A model generated the notes under the pieces. The model had not been told where the DNA came from and ran no database searches. It saw only the letters and a list, made by a program, of their open reading frames with translations. Source: Nocardioides euryhalodurans (GTDB taxonomy: Bacteria; Actinomycetota; Actinomycetes; Propionibacteriales; Nocardioidaceae). From it: a stretch of DNA of 64,000 nucleotides. Where the stretch lies: positions 248,001-312,000 of the forward strand of contig NZ_CP038267.1 in NCBI RefSeq assembly GCF_004564375.1, written 5' to 3'. The first letter of the stretch is position 1. Each line of letters starts with the position of its first letter. Of this stretch, positions 10,154-20,029 are shown one piece after another. The position numbers and the translations under genes are program-made.

Positions 10154-12112
10154 GTGGCCAGCCCCGCGTCCTACCGTCCGGAACCGGGATCCATCCCGAC
10201 CCGGCCGGGGGTCTACCGCTTCCGTGACGCCCGGGGCCGGGTCATCTACGTCGGCAAGGCCAAGAACCTCCGCGCCCGGCTCTCCTCCTACTTCCAGGAC
10301 ATCTCCGGCCTCCACCCGCGGACCGCGACCATGGTCACGACAGGTGCGAGCGTCGAGTGGACCGTGGTCAAGACCGAGGTCGAGGCCCTGCAGCTGGAGT
10401 ACAGCTGGATCAAGGAGTTCGACCCGCGCTTCAACGTCAAGTACCGCGACGACAAGTCCTATCCCTGGCTGGCCGTCACCGTCGGCGACGAGTTCCCGCG
10501 CGTGATGGTGGGCCGCGGGGCCAAGAAGAAGGGCACCCGCTACTTCGGCCCGTACTCCCACGCGTGGGCGATCCGCGAGACGGTCGACCAGCTGCTCCGG
10601 GTCTTCCCGATGCGGTCCTGCTCCAACGGCGTCTTCAAGCGCCACGGCCAGATGGGCCGGCCGTGCCTGCTCGGCTACATCGGCAAGTGCGCCGCGCCCT
10701 GCGTGGGCAGCGTCACCGCGGAGGAGCACCGCGCGATCGTCGACGACCTCTGCGACTTCATGGCCGGCCGCACGGCCGCCTTCGTCAAGCGCATCGAACG
10801 GGAGATGTACGCCGCCTCCGAGGCCGAGGACTACGAGCGCGCCGCCCGGCTGCGCGACGACCTCGGTGCGCTGGAGAAGGCGCTCGAGAAGCAGGTCGTC
10901 GTGCTGGGCGACGACACCGACGCCGACGTGGTGGCGCTGGCGGAGGACCCGCTCGAGGTCGCGGTCCAGATCTTCTACGTCCGAGGTGGCCGGATCCGCG
11001 GCCAGCGCGGGTGGGTGGCCGACCGGGTCGACGAGGGCGGGACCTCGGAGCTGGTCCAGGACTTCCTGCTCCAGCTCTACGCCGGCGAGGGCGACCAGAT
11101 CCCGCGCGAGGTGCTGGTGCCGACGCTCCCTCCGGACACCGAGGTCCTCGAGGAGCTGCTGACGGACCTGCGGGGGAGCAGGGTCCGGATCAGGGTTCCC
11201 CAGCGCGGTGACAAGCGGGCCCTCCAGGAGACGGTGGCCACCAACGCCGCCCAGGCGCTCGCGCTCCACAAGACCAAGCGCGCCAGCGACCTCACCACCC
11301 GCAACCGCGCCCTGGAGGAGATCCAGCAGGCGCTGTCGCTCGACGAGGTGCCGCTGCGGATCGAGTGCTACGACGTCTCCAACCTCCAGGGGACCGAGGT
11401 GGTCGCGTCCATGGTCGTCTTCGAGGACGGGCTGGCCCGCAAGGGCGAGTACCGCCGCTTCGTGATCCGGGGGGTCGACGGCCAGAACGACGTGGCCTCG
11501 ATGCACGAGGTGCTCACGCGCCGCTTCCGGCGGCTGGCCGACGAGCAGGGCAGCTCCACCGAGGTGGTCACCGAGTCCGGCCCCATGCTCGTCGACCCGG
11601 AGACCGGCCGGCCGCGCAAGTTCGCCTACGCCCCCGGGCTGGTCGTCGTCGACGGTGGCCCGCCACAGGTGGCGGTGGCGCGCGACGCCATGGCCGAGCT
11701 CGGCTTCGGCGACATCCCGGTGTGCGGGCTCGCCAAGCGGCTCGAGGAGGTGTGGGTGCCCGACGAGGAGGACCCCGTGATCCTCCCGCGGAGCTCGGAG
11801 GGCCTCTACCTCCTGCAGCGCGTGCGCGACGAGGCCCACCGGTTCGCCATCACCCACCACCGCAACCGGCGCTCGAAGTCGATGGTGGAGAGCCTGCTCG
11901 ACGACGTGCCCGGTCTGGGCGAGGTGCGGCGCAAGACGCTGCTCAAGCACTTCGGCTCGCTCCGCAAGCTGCGCGCCGCGACCGTGGAGGAGATCGCGGA
12001 GGTCCCGGGCATCGGGGTCCGGACCGCCACCGCCATCAAGGATGCGGTCGCCGCGTCCGGCGGCCAGACTGTCGCCGTCAACACCGCCACGGGCGAGATC
12101 GAGGAGACCTGA
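10154..12112 (+). CDS. uvrC: Excinuclease ABC subunit C (UvrC)
   Basis: UvrC makes the dual incisions in nucleotide excision repair. It is 652 residues with the usual order: a GIY-YIG nuclease domain (residues about 15-95, '[20 protein letters not shown]'), a cysteine-containing '[15 protein letters not shown]' segment, a UVR motif ('[20 protein letters not shown]') that contacts UvrB, the RNase H-like 3' nuclease ('[14 protein letters not shown]', '[10 protein letters not shown]') and C-terminal helix-hairpin-helix repeats ('[15 protein letters not shown]', '[13 protein letters not shown]'). GTG 10154 is leaderless by position. The stop overlaps the rapZ ATG by one base, so it leads the uvrC-rapZ-yvcK-whiA cluster. 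Confidence 0.97.
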   Translation: MASPASYRPEPGSIPTRPGVYRFRDARGRVIYVGKAKNLRARLSSYFQDISGLHPRTATMVTTGASVEWTVVKTEVEALQLEYSWIKEFDPRFNVKYRDDKSYPWLAVTVGDEFPRVMVGRGAKKKGTRYFGPYSHAWAIRETVDQLLRVFPMRSCSNGVFKRHGQMGRPCLLGYIGKCAAPCVGSVTAEEHRAIVDDLCDFMAGRTAAFVKRIEREMYAASEAEDYERAARLRDDLGALEKALEKQVVVLGDDTDADVVALAEDPLEVAVQIFYVRGGRIRGQRGWVADRVDEGGTSELVQDFLLQLYAGEGDQIPREVLVPTLPPDTEVLEELLTDLRGSRVRIRVPQRGDKRALQETVATNAAQALALHKTKRASDLTTRNRALEEIQQALSLDEVPLRIECYDVSNLQGTEVVASMVVFEDGLARKGEYRRFVIRGVDGQNDVASMHEVLTRRFRRLADEQGSSTEVVTESGPMLVDPETGRPRKFAYAPGLVVVDGGPPQVAVARDAMAELGFGDIPVCGLAKRLEEVWVPDEEDPVILPRSSEGLYLLQRVRDEAHRFAITHHRNRRSKSMVESLLDDVPGLGEVRRKTLLKHFGSLRKLRAATVEEIAEVPGIGVRTATAIKDAVAASGGQTVAVNTATGEIEET

Positions 12113-12978
12113 TGGAGCAGCAGACCGGCGAGCTCGTGGTCGTGACCGGCATGACCGGGGCCGGCCGCAGCACCGCTGCCAAGGAGCTCGAGGACCTCGG
12201 CTACTACGTCGTCGACAACCTGCCGCCCACCCTGCTGCGCGAGGTGGTGCGCCTGGTCGACGAGAGCCGGGGCGTCGAGCAGCCGATCGCGGTCGTCGTC
12301 GACGTACGCTCCGGTTCGTTCTTCCAGTCGCTCACCGCGAACCTCGCCCAGGGCGCGACCGGTCGCAAGGCGACGCTGCTCTTCCTCGAGGCGGGCGACG
12401 ACGTGCTGGTGCGACGTCAGGAGGCGGCCCGCCGCCCCCACCCGTTGCAGGGCTCGGGCCGTCTGCTCGACGGGCTGCAGCGCGAGCGCGTCGTGCTCGG
12501 CGACGTCCGCAGCAACGCCGACCTCGTCATCGACACCACCAACCTCAACGTCCACCAGCTCACCGACCGGATCGCGGAGGCGTTCGGCAACCCCGAGTCG
12601 ACCCGGCTCAAGGTGACCGTCGTCAGCTTCGGCTTCAAGTACGGCATCCCGGTCGACGCCGACTTCGTCGCGGACATGCGCTTCCTGCCGAACCCCCACT
12701 GGGTGCCCGAGCTGCGCGACCTCACCGGCCGCGACGAGCCGGTCTCCGACTACGTCATGGGCCGGGCGGGGGCCGCGGAGTTCCTCGACGGCTACCTCCC
12801 GGTGCTGCAGGGCGTCGCCCGCGGCTACCTCGAGCAGGGCAAGCGCTTCATGACCGTGGCCGTCGGCTGCACCGGCGGCAAGCACCGCAGCGTCGCGATG
12901 ACCGAGGAGATCGCGGCCCGGCTGTCGGCCAGCGGCCAGGACGCCCGTGCCACCCACCGCGACCTCGGTCGGGAGTGA
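12112..12978 (+). CDS. rapZ: RapZ/YvcJ family nucleotide-binding protein
   Basis: A 288-residue P-loop protein. In Escherichia coli RapZ is an RNA adapter controlling amino-sugar synthesis; in actinobacteria the role is less clear. Walker A is 'GMTGAGRSTAAKELEDLG' near residue 15, 'YYVVDNLPPTLL' follows, and the C-terminal signature 'FGFKYGIPVDADFVADMRFL', 'NPHWVPELRDLTGRDEPV' and 'VAVGCTGGKHRSVAM' is intact. The ATG at 12112 overlaps the uvrC stop (TGATG). The invariable order rapZ-yvcK-whiA is conserved across Gram-positive bacteria. Confidence 0.93.
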   Translation: MEQQTGELVVVTGMTGAGRSTAAKELEDLGYYVVDNLPPTLLREVVRLVDESRGVEQPIAVVVDVRSGSFFQSLTANLAQGATGRKATLLFLEAGDDVLVRRQEAARRPHPLQGSGRLLDGLQRERVVLGDVRSNADLVIDTTNLNVHQLTDRIAEAFGNPESTRLKVTVVSFGFKYGIPVDADFVADMRFLPNPHWVPELRDLTGRDEPVSDYVMGRAGAAEFLDGYLPVLQGVARGYLEQGKRFMTVAVGCTGGKHRSVAMTEEIAARLSASGQDARATHRDLGRE

Positions 12979-12979
12979 C

Positions 12980-13951
12980 GTGCGGCCGACCGCGCAGTCG
13001 GCCGTCGCCCTCGGGGGCGGCCACGGGCTGCACGCCTCGCTGAGCGCGCTCCGTCGGCTCCACGACGACCTCACGCTCGACCAGGTCACCGCGGTCGTCA
13101 CGGTCGCCGACAACGGCGGCTCCTCCGGACGGTTGCGGGGCGAGTTCGGCGTCCTGCCGCCGGGGGACCTCCGGATGGCGCTCGCCGCCCTCTGCGGTGA
13201 CGACGAGTGGGGCCGGACCTGGGCCGACGTGGTCCAGCACCGCTTCGCCGGCGACGGCGACATGCGCGGCCACGTGATCGGCAACCTGCTGATCGTGGGC
13301 CTCTGGGAGCGGATGGGCGACCACGTCCGCGCCCTCGACTGGGTCGGTCGGCTCCTGGGCGCCCGCGGGCGGGTGCTGCCGATGGCGCTGACGCCGATGG
13401 ACATCACCGCCCAGGTCCGGGGGCTCGGCCCGGGGGACGACCTCGCAACCGTACGAGGGCAGGTCGAGGTGGCCACCACGGACGGCGAGATCGTGTCCGT
13501 CGCCCTCGACCCGCCCGACCCGGACGGCTGCCCCGAGGCGGTGCAGTCGATCCTCGACGCCGACTGGGTGGTGCTCGGACCGGGGTCGTGGTTCAGCTCG
13601 GTGATCCCGCACCTGCTCGTCCCCGAGCTGCGCGAGGCGCTCGAGACGACCGACGCCCGGCTGCTCGTGGTGCTCAACCTCGAGCCGCAGCAGGGGGAGA
13701 CCCAGGGGTGGGGGCCGGAGGACCACCTGCGGGCGCTGCTGGCCTATGCCCCCGGGCTCCGCGTCGACGCGGTGCTGGTGGAGGAGCGGACCGTCGCCGA
13801 CGCCCCGGCGCTGGAGGCCGCGGTCGAGGGCGTGGGGGGTCGGCTCGTGCTGGCGGAGCTCGCCGAGGAGGGCCCGGACGGCGAGCTCACCGCACGCCAC
13901 GACCACGAGCGGCTGGCCGCCGCCTACCGCGCGATCGTCGAGGCCGACTGA
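12980..13951 (+). CDS. yvcK: YvcK/CofD-like protein (uridine diphosphate-GlcNAc-binding family)
   Basis: A 323-residue member of the 2-phospho-L-lactate transferase-like YvcK family (CuvA in mycobacteria), implicated in cell shape and gluconeogenic growth. Conserved pieces are 'VALGGGHGLHASL', 'VVTVADNGGSSGRLR', 'PPGDLRMALAAL', 'GHVIGNLLI' and 'DWVVLGPGSWFSSVIPHLLV'. GTG 12980 is chosen because GGGAG lies 5-9 nt upstream and the glycine-rich nucleotide loop then begins about 10 residues in. It starts one base after the rapZ stop. Confidence 0.92.
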   Translation: MRPTAQSAVALGGGHGLHASLSALRRLHDDLTLDQVTAVVTVADNGGSSGRLRGEFGVLPPGDLRMALAALCGDDEWGRTWADVVQHRFAGDGDMRGHVIGNLLIVGLWERMGDHVRALDWVGRLLGARGRVLPMALTPMDITAQVRGLGPGDDLATVRGQVEVATTDGEIVSVALDPPDPDGCPEAVQSILDADWVVLGPGSWFSSVIPHLLVPELREALETTDARLLVVLNLEPQQGETQGWGPEDHLRALLAYAPGLRVDAVLVEERTVADAPALEAAVEGVGGRLVLAELAEEGPDGELTARHDHERLAAAYRAIVEAD

Positions 13952-13988
13952 CCCCGCTGCCGCCGTCGAGGGTTGTTGACGCGCGTGG

Positions 13989-13994
13989 CAGGAT
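13989..13994 (+). promoter_or_regulatory. Leaderless-type -10 element for whiA
   Basis: CAGGAT ends 6 nt before the whiA ATG at 14001. It may provide a second transcript start inside the cluster, separate from the uvrC promoter. Confidence 0.4.
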
Positions 13995-14000
13995 CGGCCC

Positions 14001-14990
14001 ATGGCGATGACGGCTCAGGTGAAGGCAGAGCTTGCCAGCACCCAGATCACGAAGACCTGCTGTCGCAAGGCGGAAGTGTCCTCGATGCTCCGCTTCGCAG
14101 GCGGGCTCCACATCGTCAGTGGCCGGATCGTCGTCGAGGCCGAGCTCGACACCGGCGCCGCCGCCCGTCGTCTCCGCAAGGACATCGCCGAGGTCTACGG
14201 CCACCACTCCGACGTCGTCATGGTCCAGGGCAACGGCATCCGCAAGGGCAGCCGCTACCTCGTCCGGATCGTCAAGGACGGCGAGGCGCTCGCGCGCCAG
14301 ACCGGCCTGCTCGACCAGCGCGGTCGGCCGGTGCGGGGTCTTCCTCCGGCGGTCGTCTCCGGCGGCGGCTGCGACGCGGTGGCCGCGTGGCGCGGCGCCT
14401 TCCTGGCCCACGGCTCGCTGACCGAGCCCGGCCGCTCGTCCTCCCTCGAGGTCACCTGCCCCGGCCCCGAGGCCGCGCTCGCGCTCGTCGGCGTGGCACG
14501 GCGCCTGGGCGGGATCCAGGCCAAGGCCCGCGAGGTGCGCGGCGTCGACCGGGTCGTCATCCGTGACGGCGACGCCATCGGCGCGCTGCTGACCCGGCTC
14601 GGCGCCCACGAGTCCCTCATGGCCTGGGAGGAGCGCCGGATGCGCCGCGAGGTCCGCGCGACGGCCAACCGGCTCGCGAACTTCGACGACGCCAACCTGC
14701 GTCGCTCCGCCCGCGCCGCGGTCGCGGCCGGGGCACGGGTCGAACGGGCGCTGGAGATCCTCGCCGACGAGGTGCCCGACCACCTCGCGCTCGCCGGCAG
14801 CCTCCGCCTCGAGCACAAGCAGGCCTCGCTGGAGGAGCTCGGTGCGCTCCACGAGCCGCCGCTGACCAAGGACGCGATCGCCGGGCGGATCCGCCGGCTG
14901 CTCGCGATGGCCGACAAGCGCGCGGAGGACCTCGGGATCCCCGACACGGAGTCGTCGCTGACGCCGGAGATGCTGGCCGAGGACGCCTGA
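14001..14990 (+). CDS. whiA: DNA-binding regulator WhiA
   Basis: WhiA is a Gram-positive DNA-binding protein that controls sporulation septation in Streptomyces and cell division more widely. It is 329 residues: an N-terminal WhiA_N region ('[20 protein letters not shown]'), a degenerate LAGLIDADG homing-endonuclease fold in the middle ('[20 protein letters not shown]'), and a C-terminal helix-turn-helix ('[20 protein letters not shown]' then '[19 protein letters not shown]'). ATG 14001 agrees with the family; ATG 14007 is close behind. A 49-bp gap separates it from yvcK. Confidence 0.95.
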   Translation: MAMTAQVKAELASTQITKTCCRKAEVSSMLRFAGGLHIVSGRIVVEAELDTGAAARRLRKDIAEVYGHHSDVVMVQGNGIRKGSRYLVRIVKDGEALARQTGLLDQRGRPVRGLPPAVVSGGGCDAVAAWRGAFLAHGSLTEPGRSSSLEVTCPGPEAALALVGVARRLGGIQAKAREVRGVDRVVIRDGDAIGALLTRLGAHESLMAWEERRMRREVRATANRLANFDDANLRRSARAAVAAGARVERALEILADEVPDHLALAGSLRLEHKQASLEELGALHEPPLTKDAIAGRIRRLLAMADKRAEDLGIPDTESSLTPEMLAEDA

Positions 14991-15080
14991 GCGGCGCCCC
15001 GCGCCTAGCACACTTTGATCGTTCCAACATTACCGATCCGTACCGGGGACCGGACCCTCGTCGGCCGTCGTGGCTAGCGA

Positions 15081-15086
15081 TAGGGT
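15081..15086 (+). promoter_or_regulatory. Putative -10 element for the gapA-pgk-tpiA operon
   Basis: TAGGGT lies 41 nt before the GTG of gapA, inside the 137-bp gap after whiA. The relatively AT-rich stretch 15011-15035 just upstream could hold regulator sites. gapA itself has AGGAG at 15114-15118. Confidence 0.5.
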
Positions 15087-15121
15087 CGGGGCGTACCCAC
15101 GACCCATCCACTCAGGAGTGA

Positions 15122-16123
<1,002 letters not shown>

Positions 16124-16124
16124 C

Positions 16125-17336
16125 GTGGCCGGCATCGACTCCCTCACCGGCGCGCTGGGCGATGTCCGTGGCAAGCGGGTGCTGGTCCGCTCCGACCTGA
16201 ACGTGCCGCTCGACCACGGTCGGATCACCGACGACGGCCGGATCCGGGCCAGCGTCCCGACCATCCGCACCCTCGCCGAGGCAGGGGCGCGCGTGGTCGT
16301 GACGGCCCACCTGGGCCGGCCGAAGGGCGAGCCGGACCCGGCGTACTCCCTGGCGCCGGTGGCGGCGCGGCTCGGCGAGCTGCTCGGCGCCGACGTCGCG
16401 TTCGCGGCCGACACCGTCGGCCCAAGCGCGAGCGACACCGTCGCCGGTCTCGAGGACGGCCAGGTCGCCGTGCTGGAGAACGTCCGCTTCAACCCGGGCG
16501 AGACCAGCAAGGAGGACGAGATCCGCACCGCGTTCGCGAGCGAGCTCGCCAAGCTGGCCGACGCCTTCGTCTCCGACGGCTTCGGGGTCGTCCACCGGAA
16601 GCAGGCCTCCGTCTACGACATCGCGCTGCAGCTCCCGTCGACGATGGGGGCCTTGGTGGCGACCGAGATCGACGTCCTGCGCCGGCTCACCCACGAGCCT
16701 GCGCGCCCCTACGTCGTCGTGCTCGGCGGGTCGAAGGTCTCCGACAAGCTCGGGGTCATCGACAACCTGATGGGCCAGGCCGACCGGCTGCTGATCGGTG
16801 GCGGCATGGTCTTCACCTTCCTCGCGGCGCAGGGCCACGAGGTCGGCACGAGCCTGCTCGAGGAGGACCAGCTCGACACCTGCCGCTCCTACCTCGCGCG
16901 TGCCGAGGAGACCGGCGTCGAGATCGTGCTGCCGACCGACATCGTCGTCGACACCGCGTTCCCCTCCGGCGACCGCGAGCCGCGGCCGCAGGTGGTCGCG
17001 GTCGACGCGATCCCCGCCGACAGCCTCGGGCTGGACATCGGCCCCACGTCGGCGGCGGCGTTCGCGGAGGCCGTACGCAGTGCGCGGACCGTCTTCTGGA
17101 ACGGGCCCATGGGCGTCTTCGAGTCGGACGCGTTCGCGGCCGGCACCCGTGCCGTCGCCGAGGCGCTGACCCAGGTCGACGGGCTCTCGGTGGTCGGTGG
17201 TGGCGACTCGGCCGCCGCCGTCCGCACCCTCGGTTTCGAGGAGTCGGCGTTCGGCCACATCTCGACCGGTGGCGGCGCCAGCCTCGAGTACCTCGAGGGC
17301 AAGGAGCTGCCCGGCATCGCCGTGCTCGAACGCTGA
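16125..17336 (+). CDS. pgk: Phosphoglycerate kinase
   Basis: Transfers the acyl phosphate of 1,3-bisphosphoglycerate to ADP. It is 403 residues with '[20 protein letters not shown]' at the N-terminus, '[20 protein letters not shown]', '[14 protein letters not shown]', the hinge '[14 protein letters not shown]', '[12 protein letters not shown]' and the C-terminal '[18 protein letters not shown]' nucleotide loop. GTG 16125 begins 1 nt after the gapA stop, so translation is probably coupled. Confidence 0.97.
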   Translation: MAGIDSLTGALGDVRGKRVLVRSDLNVPLDHGRITDDGRIRASVPTIRTLAEAGARVVVTAHLGRPKGEPDPAYSLAPVAARLGELLGADVAFAADTVGPSASDTVAGLEDGQVAVLENVRFNPGETSKEDEIRTAFASELAKLADAFVSDGFGVVHRKQASVYDIALQLPSTMGALVATEIDVLRRLTHEPARPYVVVLGGSKVSDKLGVIDNLMGQADRLLIGGGMVFTFLAAQGHEVGTSLLEEDQLDTCRSYLARAEETGVEIVLPTDIVVDTAFPSGDREPRPQVVAVDAIPADSLGLDIGPTSAAAFAEAVRSARTVFWNGPMGVFESDAFAAGTRAVAEALTQVDGLSVVGGGDSAAAVRTLGFEESAFGHISTGGGASLEYLEGKELPGIAVLER

Positions 17337-17374
17337 CCACCCCCGCACCACCCCTCGCACGAAGGAGCACCCCC

Positions 17375-18163
17375 ATGTCACGCACGCCGCTGATGGCCGG
17401 CAACTGGAAGATGAACCTCAACCACCAGGAAGCGGTGGTGCTGGTCCAGAAGCTCGCGTGGACGCTGTCGGACAAGAAGCACGACTACGCGCAGGTCGAG
17501 GTGGTCGTCGTGCCGCCCTTCACCGACCTGCGCTCGGTCCAGACGCTCGTGGACGGCGACCAGCTGCTCGTGAAGTACGGCGCCCAGGACGTGTCGCTCC
17601 ACGAGTCCGGCGCCTACACCGGCGAGATCTCCGCGGGGATGCTCGCCAAACTCGGCTGCTCCTACGTCGTGGTCGGACACTCCGAGCGCCGCGAGCACCA
17701 CGCCGAGACCGACGAGGTCGTCAACGGCAAGGCCCACCGCGCGCTGGCTGCCGGAATGACCCCGATCGTGTGCGTGGGCGAGGGACTCGAGGTGCGGCAG
17801 GCCGGCGAGCACGTCGCCCACACGCTCGCGCAGGTCGACGGGTCGCTGGCCGGGTTCACCGCCGCGCAGGTGGCCGAGCTCGTCGTCGCCTACGAGCCGG
17901 TCTGGGCGATCGGGACCGGTGAGGTCGCGACGCCCGACGACGCGCAGGAGGTCTGCGCGGCGATCCGGGAGCGGGTGCGGGAGGTCCACGGCGACGCAGC
18001 GGCCGACGGCGTACGGGTCCTCTACGGCGGTTCCGTGAAGGCCGCCAACGTCGCGGGGATCATGGACAAGAACGACGTGGACGGCTGTCTGGTCGGCGGC
18101 GCGAGCCTGCAGGCGGACGAGTTCGGAGGCATCTGCCGCTTCTACGACATGCCGCTCCTGTAA
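17375..18163 (+). CDS. tpiA: Triosephosphate isomerase
   Basis: Interconverts dihydroxyacetone phosphate and glyceraldehyde 3-phosphate. It is 262 residues with '[15 protein letters not shown]' (Lys13 region), '[18 protein letters not shown]' (catalytic His), '[20 protein letters not shown]' (catalytic Glu and flexible loop) and '[15 protein letters not shown]' phosphate loop. ATG 17375 has GAAGGAG about 9 nt upstream. It ends the gapA-pgk-tpiA run; the secG promoter follows at once. Confidence 0.97.
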   Translation: MSRTPLMAGNWKMNLNHQEAVVLVQKLAWTLSDKKHDYAQVEVVVVPPFTDLRSVQTLVDGDQLLVKYGAQDVSLHESGAYTGEISAGMLAKLGCSYVVVGHSERREHHAETDEVVNGKAHRALAAGMTPIVCVGEGLEVRQAGEHVAHTLAQVDGSLAGFTAAQVAELVVAYEPVWAIGTGEVATPDDAQEVCAAIRERVREVHGDAAADGVRVLYGGSVKAANVAGIMDKNDVDGCLVGGASLQADEFGGICRFYDMPLL

Positions 18164-18179
18164 CTCGTCGCGCGTGACG

Positions 18180-18185
18180 TAGGAT
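18180..18185 (+). promoter_or_regulatory. Leaderless-type -10 element for secG
   Basis: TAGGAT ends 8 nt before the secG GTG at 18194, in the 30-bp gap after tpiA. No ribosome site is visible. Confidence 0.5.
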
Positions 18186-18193
18186 TCACGACC

Positions 18194-18430
18194 GTGACTG
18201 TGCTCTTCACCGTTCTGCTCGTCATCACGAGCCTGATGCTCATCCTCATGGTGCTCCTCCACAAGGGACGCGGGGGCGGGCTCTCCGACATGTTCGGGGG
18301 TGGCATGTCAAGCGGGCTGGGAGGTTCCTCGGTCGCTGAGAAGAACTTGGACCGGATCACGATCGGCGTCGGGGTCATCTGGTTCGCGTGCATCGTCGCC
18401 CTGGGCCTGCTGTTGGCCTACCAGAGCTGA
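18194..18430 (+). CDS. secG: Preprotein translocase subunit SecG
   Basis: A small accessory subunit of the SecYEG protein-export channel. It is 78 residues with two membrane helices ('LFTVLLVITSLMLILMVLL' and 'ITIGVGVIWFACIVALGLLL') separated by the typical Gly/Ser-rich loop 'GRGGGLSDMFGGGMSSGLGG'. The position after tpiA and before rbpA matches other actinobacteria. It starts with GTG. Confidence 0.92.
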   Translation: MTVLFTVLLVITSLMLILMVLLHKGRGGGLSDMFGGGMSSGLGGSSVAEKNLDRITIGVGVIWFACIVALGLLLAYQS

Positions 18431-18443
18431 GAGGACCCGGATC

Positions 18444-18803
18444 ATGGCTGGAGGCGGGAACGCCATTCGTGGGAGCCGCGTCGGTGCAGGCCCCATGGGC
18501 GAGGCGGAGCGCGGCGAGGCCGCGCCGCGACAGGCAGTCACCTACTACTGCTCCCACGAGCACCGTTCGGTCGTGACCTTCGCGGTCGAGGCCCAGGTGC
18601 CGGTCGAGTGGGACTGCCCCAAGTGCGGGCTGCCGGCGAGCATGGACCAGGAGAACCCTCCGCCTGCTCCCAAGATCGAGCCGTACAAGACCCACCTCGC
18701 GTACGTGAAGGAGCGCCGCTCCGACGCGGAGGCCGCCGACATCCTCGACGAGGCCCTGCAGCTGCTCCGCTCCCGCCGGAAGTCCGGCGACCTCATCTTC
18801 TGA
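18444..18803 (+). CDS. rbpA: RNA polymerase-binding protein RbpA
   Basis: RbpA is an actinobacterial transcription factor that binds group 1 and 2 sigma factors and stabilises the open complex. It is 119 residues: the basic N-terminal tail 'NAIRGSRVGAGPMGEAERGE', a core with 'VTYYCSHEHRSVVTFAVEA' and 'VPVEWDCPKCGLPA', and the C-terminal sigma-interaction helix 'TPHLAYVKERRSDAEA'-like region ('THLAYVKERRSDAEAADILD'). ATG 18444 has GAGAGGA upstream. The stop is 6 bp before the first copy of the 32-bp-period repeat array. Confidence 0.93.
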   Translation: MAGGGNAIRGSRVGAGPMGEAERGEAAPRQAVTYYCSHEHRSVVTFAVEAQVPVEWDCPKCGLPASMDQENPPPAPKIEPYKTHLAYVKERRSDAEAADILDEALQLLRSRRKSGDLIF

Positions 18804-18809
18804 CCACGC

Positions 18810-18890
18810 CGAGTCGGCGCTTCCTCCCACCCCACAAGGGGCGAGGCGGCGCTACCTCGCAAGGTTGAGGCGTCGAGTCGGCGTTCGATC
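18810..18890 (+). repeat. Left array: three 17-bp cores at 32-bp period
   Basis: Core copies start at 18810 (CGAGTCGGCGCTTCCTC), 18842 (2 mismatches: CGAGGCGGCGCTACCTC) and 18874 (CGAGTCGGCGTTCGATC, first ten bases conserved), exactly 32 bp apart. Spacers of 15 bp differ. The third copy overlaps the last codon and stop of the nuclease gene. The first copy is the exact reverse complement of the outermost copy on the other side of that gene (20010-20026). Confidence 0.85.
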
Positions 18891-19872
18891 ACAGGAACAC
18901 GCGCCGACCGTAGGCTTCCCGGGCCGCTGTGACGCCGGCACGCAGCCGTGCGTCGACCGTACGGTGCTGTCCGCGGACGTCGGCGTTCACGAAGGCGTCG
19001 ATCGTCCACCCCGCCTCAGCGGCCTCGGCGCGACGGACCCGGTCGTGGGCCTGCTGCTCCGGTGAGCCGTGCCACTCGGCGCCGTCGTACTCGGCTGCGT
19101 AGTGCAGGCCTTCGTGGGCGAGGTCGAGGATGGCCACCAGCCTGCCGTCGATCCACACCTCGACCTGCAGCTGGGGCGTGGGGAGGCCGAGGTCGATCCA
19201 TCGCAGTCGCAGCACGGACTCGCCGGGTGACGCAGAGCGGGCGTCCGCGATCGGCGCGAGCTCGCGCAGCGTGGTGATCCAGCGGTGTCCGCGAAACCTC
19301 TCCACGCCGTGCAGCAGCTCCTCGGTGCTGAAGACACCGAGTCGCAGCATCTGGTCCAGGCCCGCGAGAGCATCCTCGCGAAAGCGTTGCCGCCCCAGGT
19401 CCCAGGCTGTCCGGAGCGGGGTCGTGACGAGCAGCCCGTCCAGCTCGACGATGTCGTGGGGCCGGAGGTCGCGCTCACCGCCGGCTGTCAGGTCGTTGCG
19501 CAGTCTGCCCATGCCACGCAGCCGGTAGACGGAGAGCGGTCGTAGGGCGAGGTGCTCGTTCGGCGCGAGGACCATGTCGGCGCCGTGCAGCCATCCCGCG
19601 TGCCGGTCGCACACCACCGCCCCGTCGGGCACGGTCAACCGGATGGCCGCGGCACGCAGTCGCGGCGAGTCGCCGGCCTGCGACGCGAGGTAGACGCTCC
19701 GGACCGGTCGCCGGAGCAGGGCGGCGTCCACCAGTGCGGTGAGATGGCGGGGCGTCAGGCCCGCCTGGCGTGCGTCGTGGGTGGTGAACGGCGCGTCGAG
19801 GGGAAGCGGGAAGGAGTCGTCGAGCAGCGGTTGGTCGAGCCAGCGGCGGAGATTCATGCGCTGCAGGATCAC
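18889..19872 (-). CDS. Putative PD-(D/E)XK endonuclease-like protein (DUF559/Vsr-like) with AbiEi-like N-terminus
   Basis: A 327-residue protein I cannot assign to a known pathway. The N-terminus ('FTTHDARQAGLTPRHLTALV', 'LLRRPVRSVYLAS') resembles the winged-helix domain of AbiEi-type antitoxin-like proteins. The C-terminus ('WIDGRLVAILDLAHEG', 'HYAAEYDGAEWHGSPEQQAH', 'RRAEAAEAGWTIDAF') resembles the very-short-patch-repair/DUF559 nuclease fold, with Asp250, Glu261 and Asp263 as plausible metal ligands. GTG 19872 has GGAAG 5 nt upstream; ATG 19857 is an alternative. It fills the gap between convergent rbpA and pgl and is bracketed by inverted repeat arrays, so it looks like an inserted cassette. 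Nuclease activity is inferred, not shown. Confidence 0.65.
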   Translation of the reverse strand: MILQRMNLRRWLDQPLLDDSFPLPLDAPFTTHDARQAGLTPRHLTALVDAALLRRPVRSVYLASQAGDSPRLRAAAIRLTVPDGAVVCDRHAGWLHGADMVLAPNEHLALRPLSVYRLRGMGRLRNDLTAGGERDLRPHDIVELDGLLVTTPLRTAWDLGRQRFREDALAGLDQMLRLGVFSTEELLHGVERFRGHRWITTLRELAPIADARSASPGESVLRLRWIDLGLPTPQLQVEVWIDGRLVAILDLAHEGLHYAAEYDGAEWHGSPEQQAHDRVRRAEAAEAGWTIDAFVNADVRGQHRTVDARLRAGVTAAREAYGRRVFL

Positions 19873-19945
19873 CTGATCTTCCGGCCGCCGGAAGGGGTGC
19901 GGGTGAGCCTGTGGAGAGTGGCCAACCGCGGGCGTCGCGAGCCGT

Positions 19946-20026
19946 CAGCAAGCGCCGACTCGGCAACGCCCGACTGTCAGCAAGCGCCGACTCGCGAGCA
20001 TGTGGCTGTGAGGAAGCGCCGACTCG
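19946..20026 (-). repeat. Right array: three 17-bp cores at 32-bp period, inverted relative to the left array
   Basis: Core copies start at 19946, 19978 (both CAGCAAGCGCCGACTCG) and 20010 (GAGGAAGCGCCGACTCG), exactly 32 bp apart. All three share the 13-mer AAGCGCCGACTCG and a preceding GRCYGT-like hexamer; the rest of each 15-bp spacer differs. The last copy ends 3 bp before the pgl stop codon. Orientation is opposite to the array at 18810-18890. Confidence 0.88.
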
Positions 20027-20029
20027 CGA

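Noticed and set aside
17230..17246. A further copy of the GAGTCGGCG repeat inside pgk
   Set aside because: It is ordinary coding sequence for a conserved part of the protein and lacks the flanking conservation and 32-bp period.
18810..20026. The repeat arrays as a CRISPR
   Set aside because: Cores are 17 bp with 15-bp spacers, only three copies per side, opposite orientations, and no cas gene nearby.
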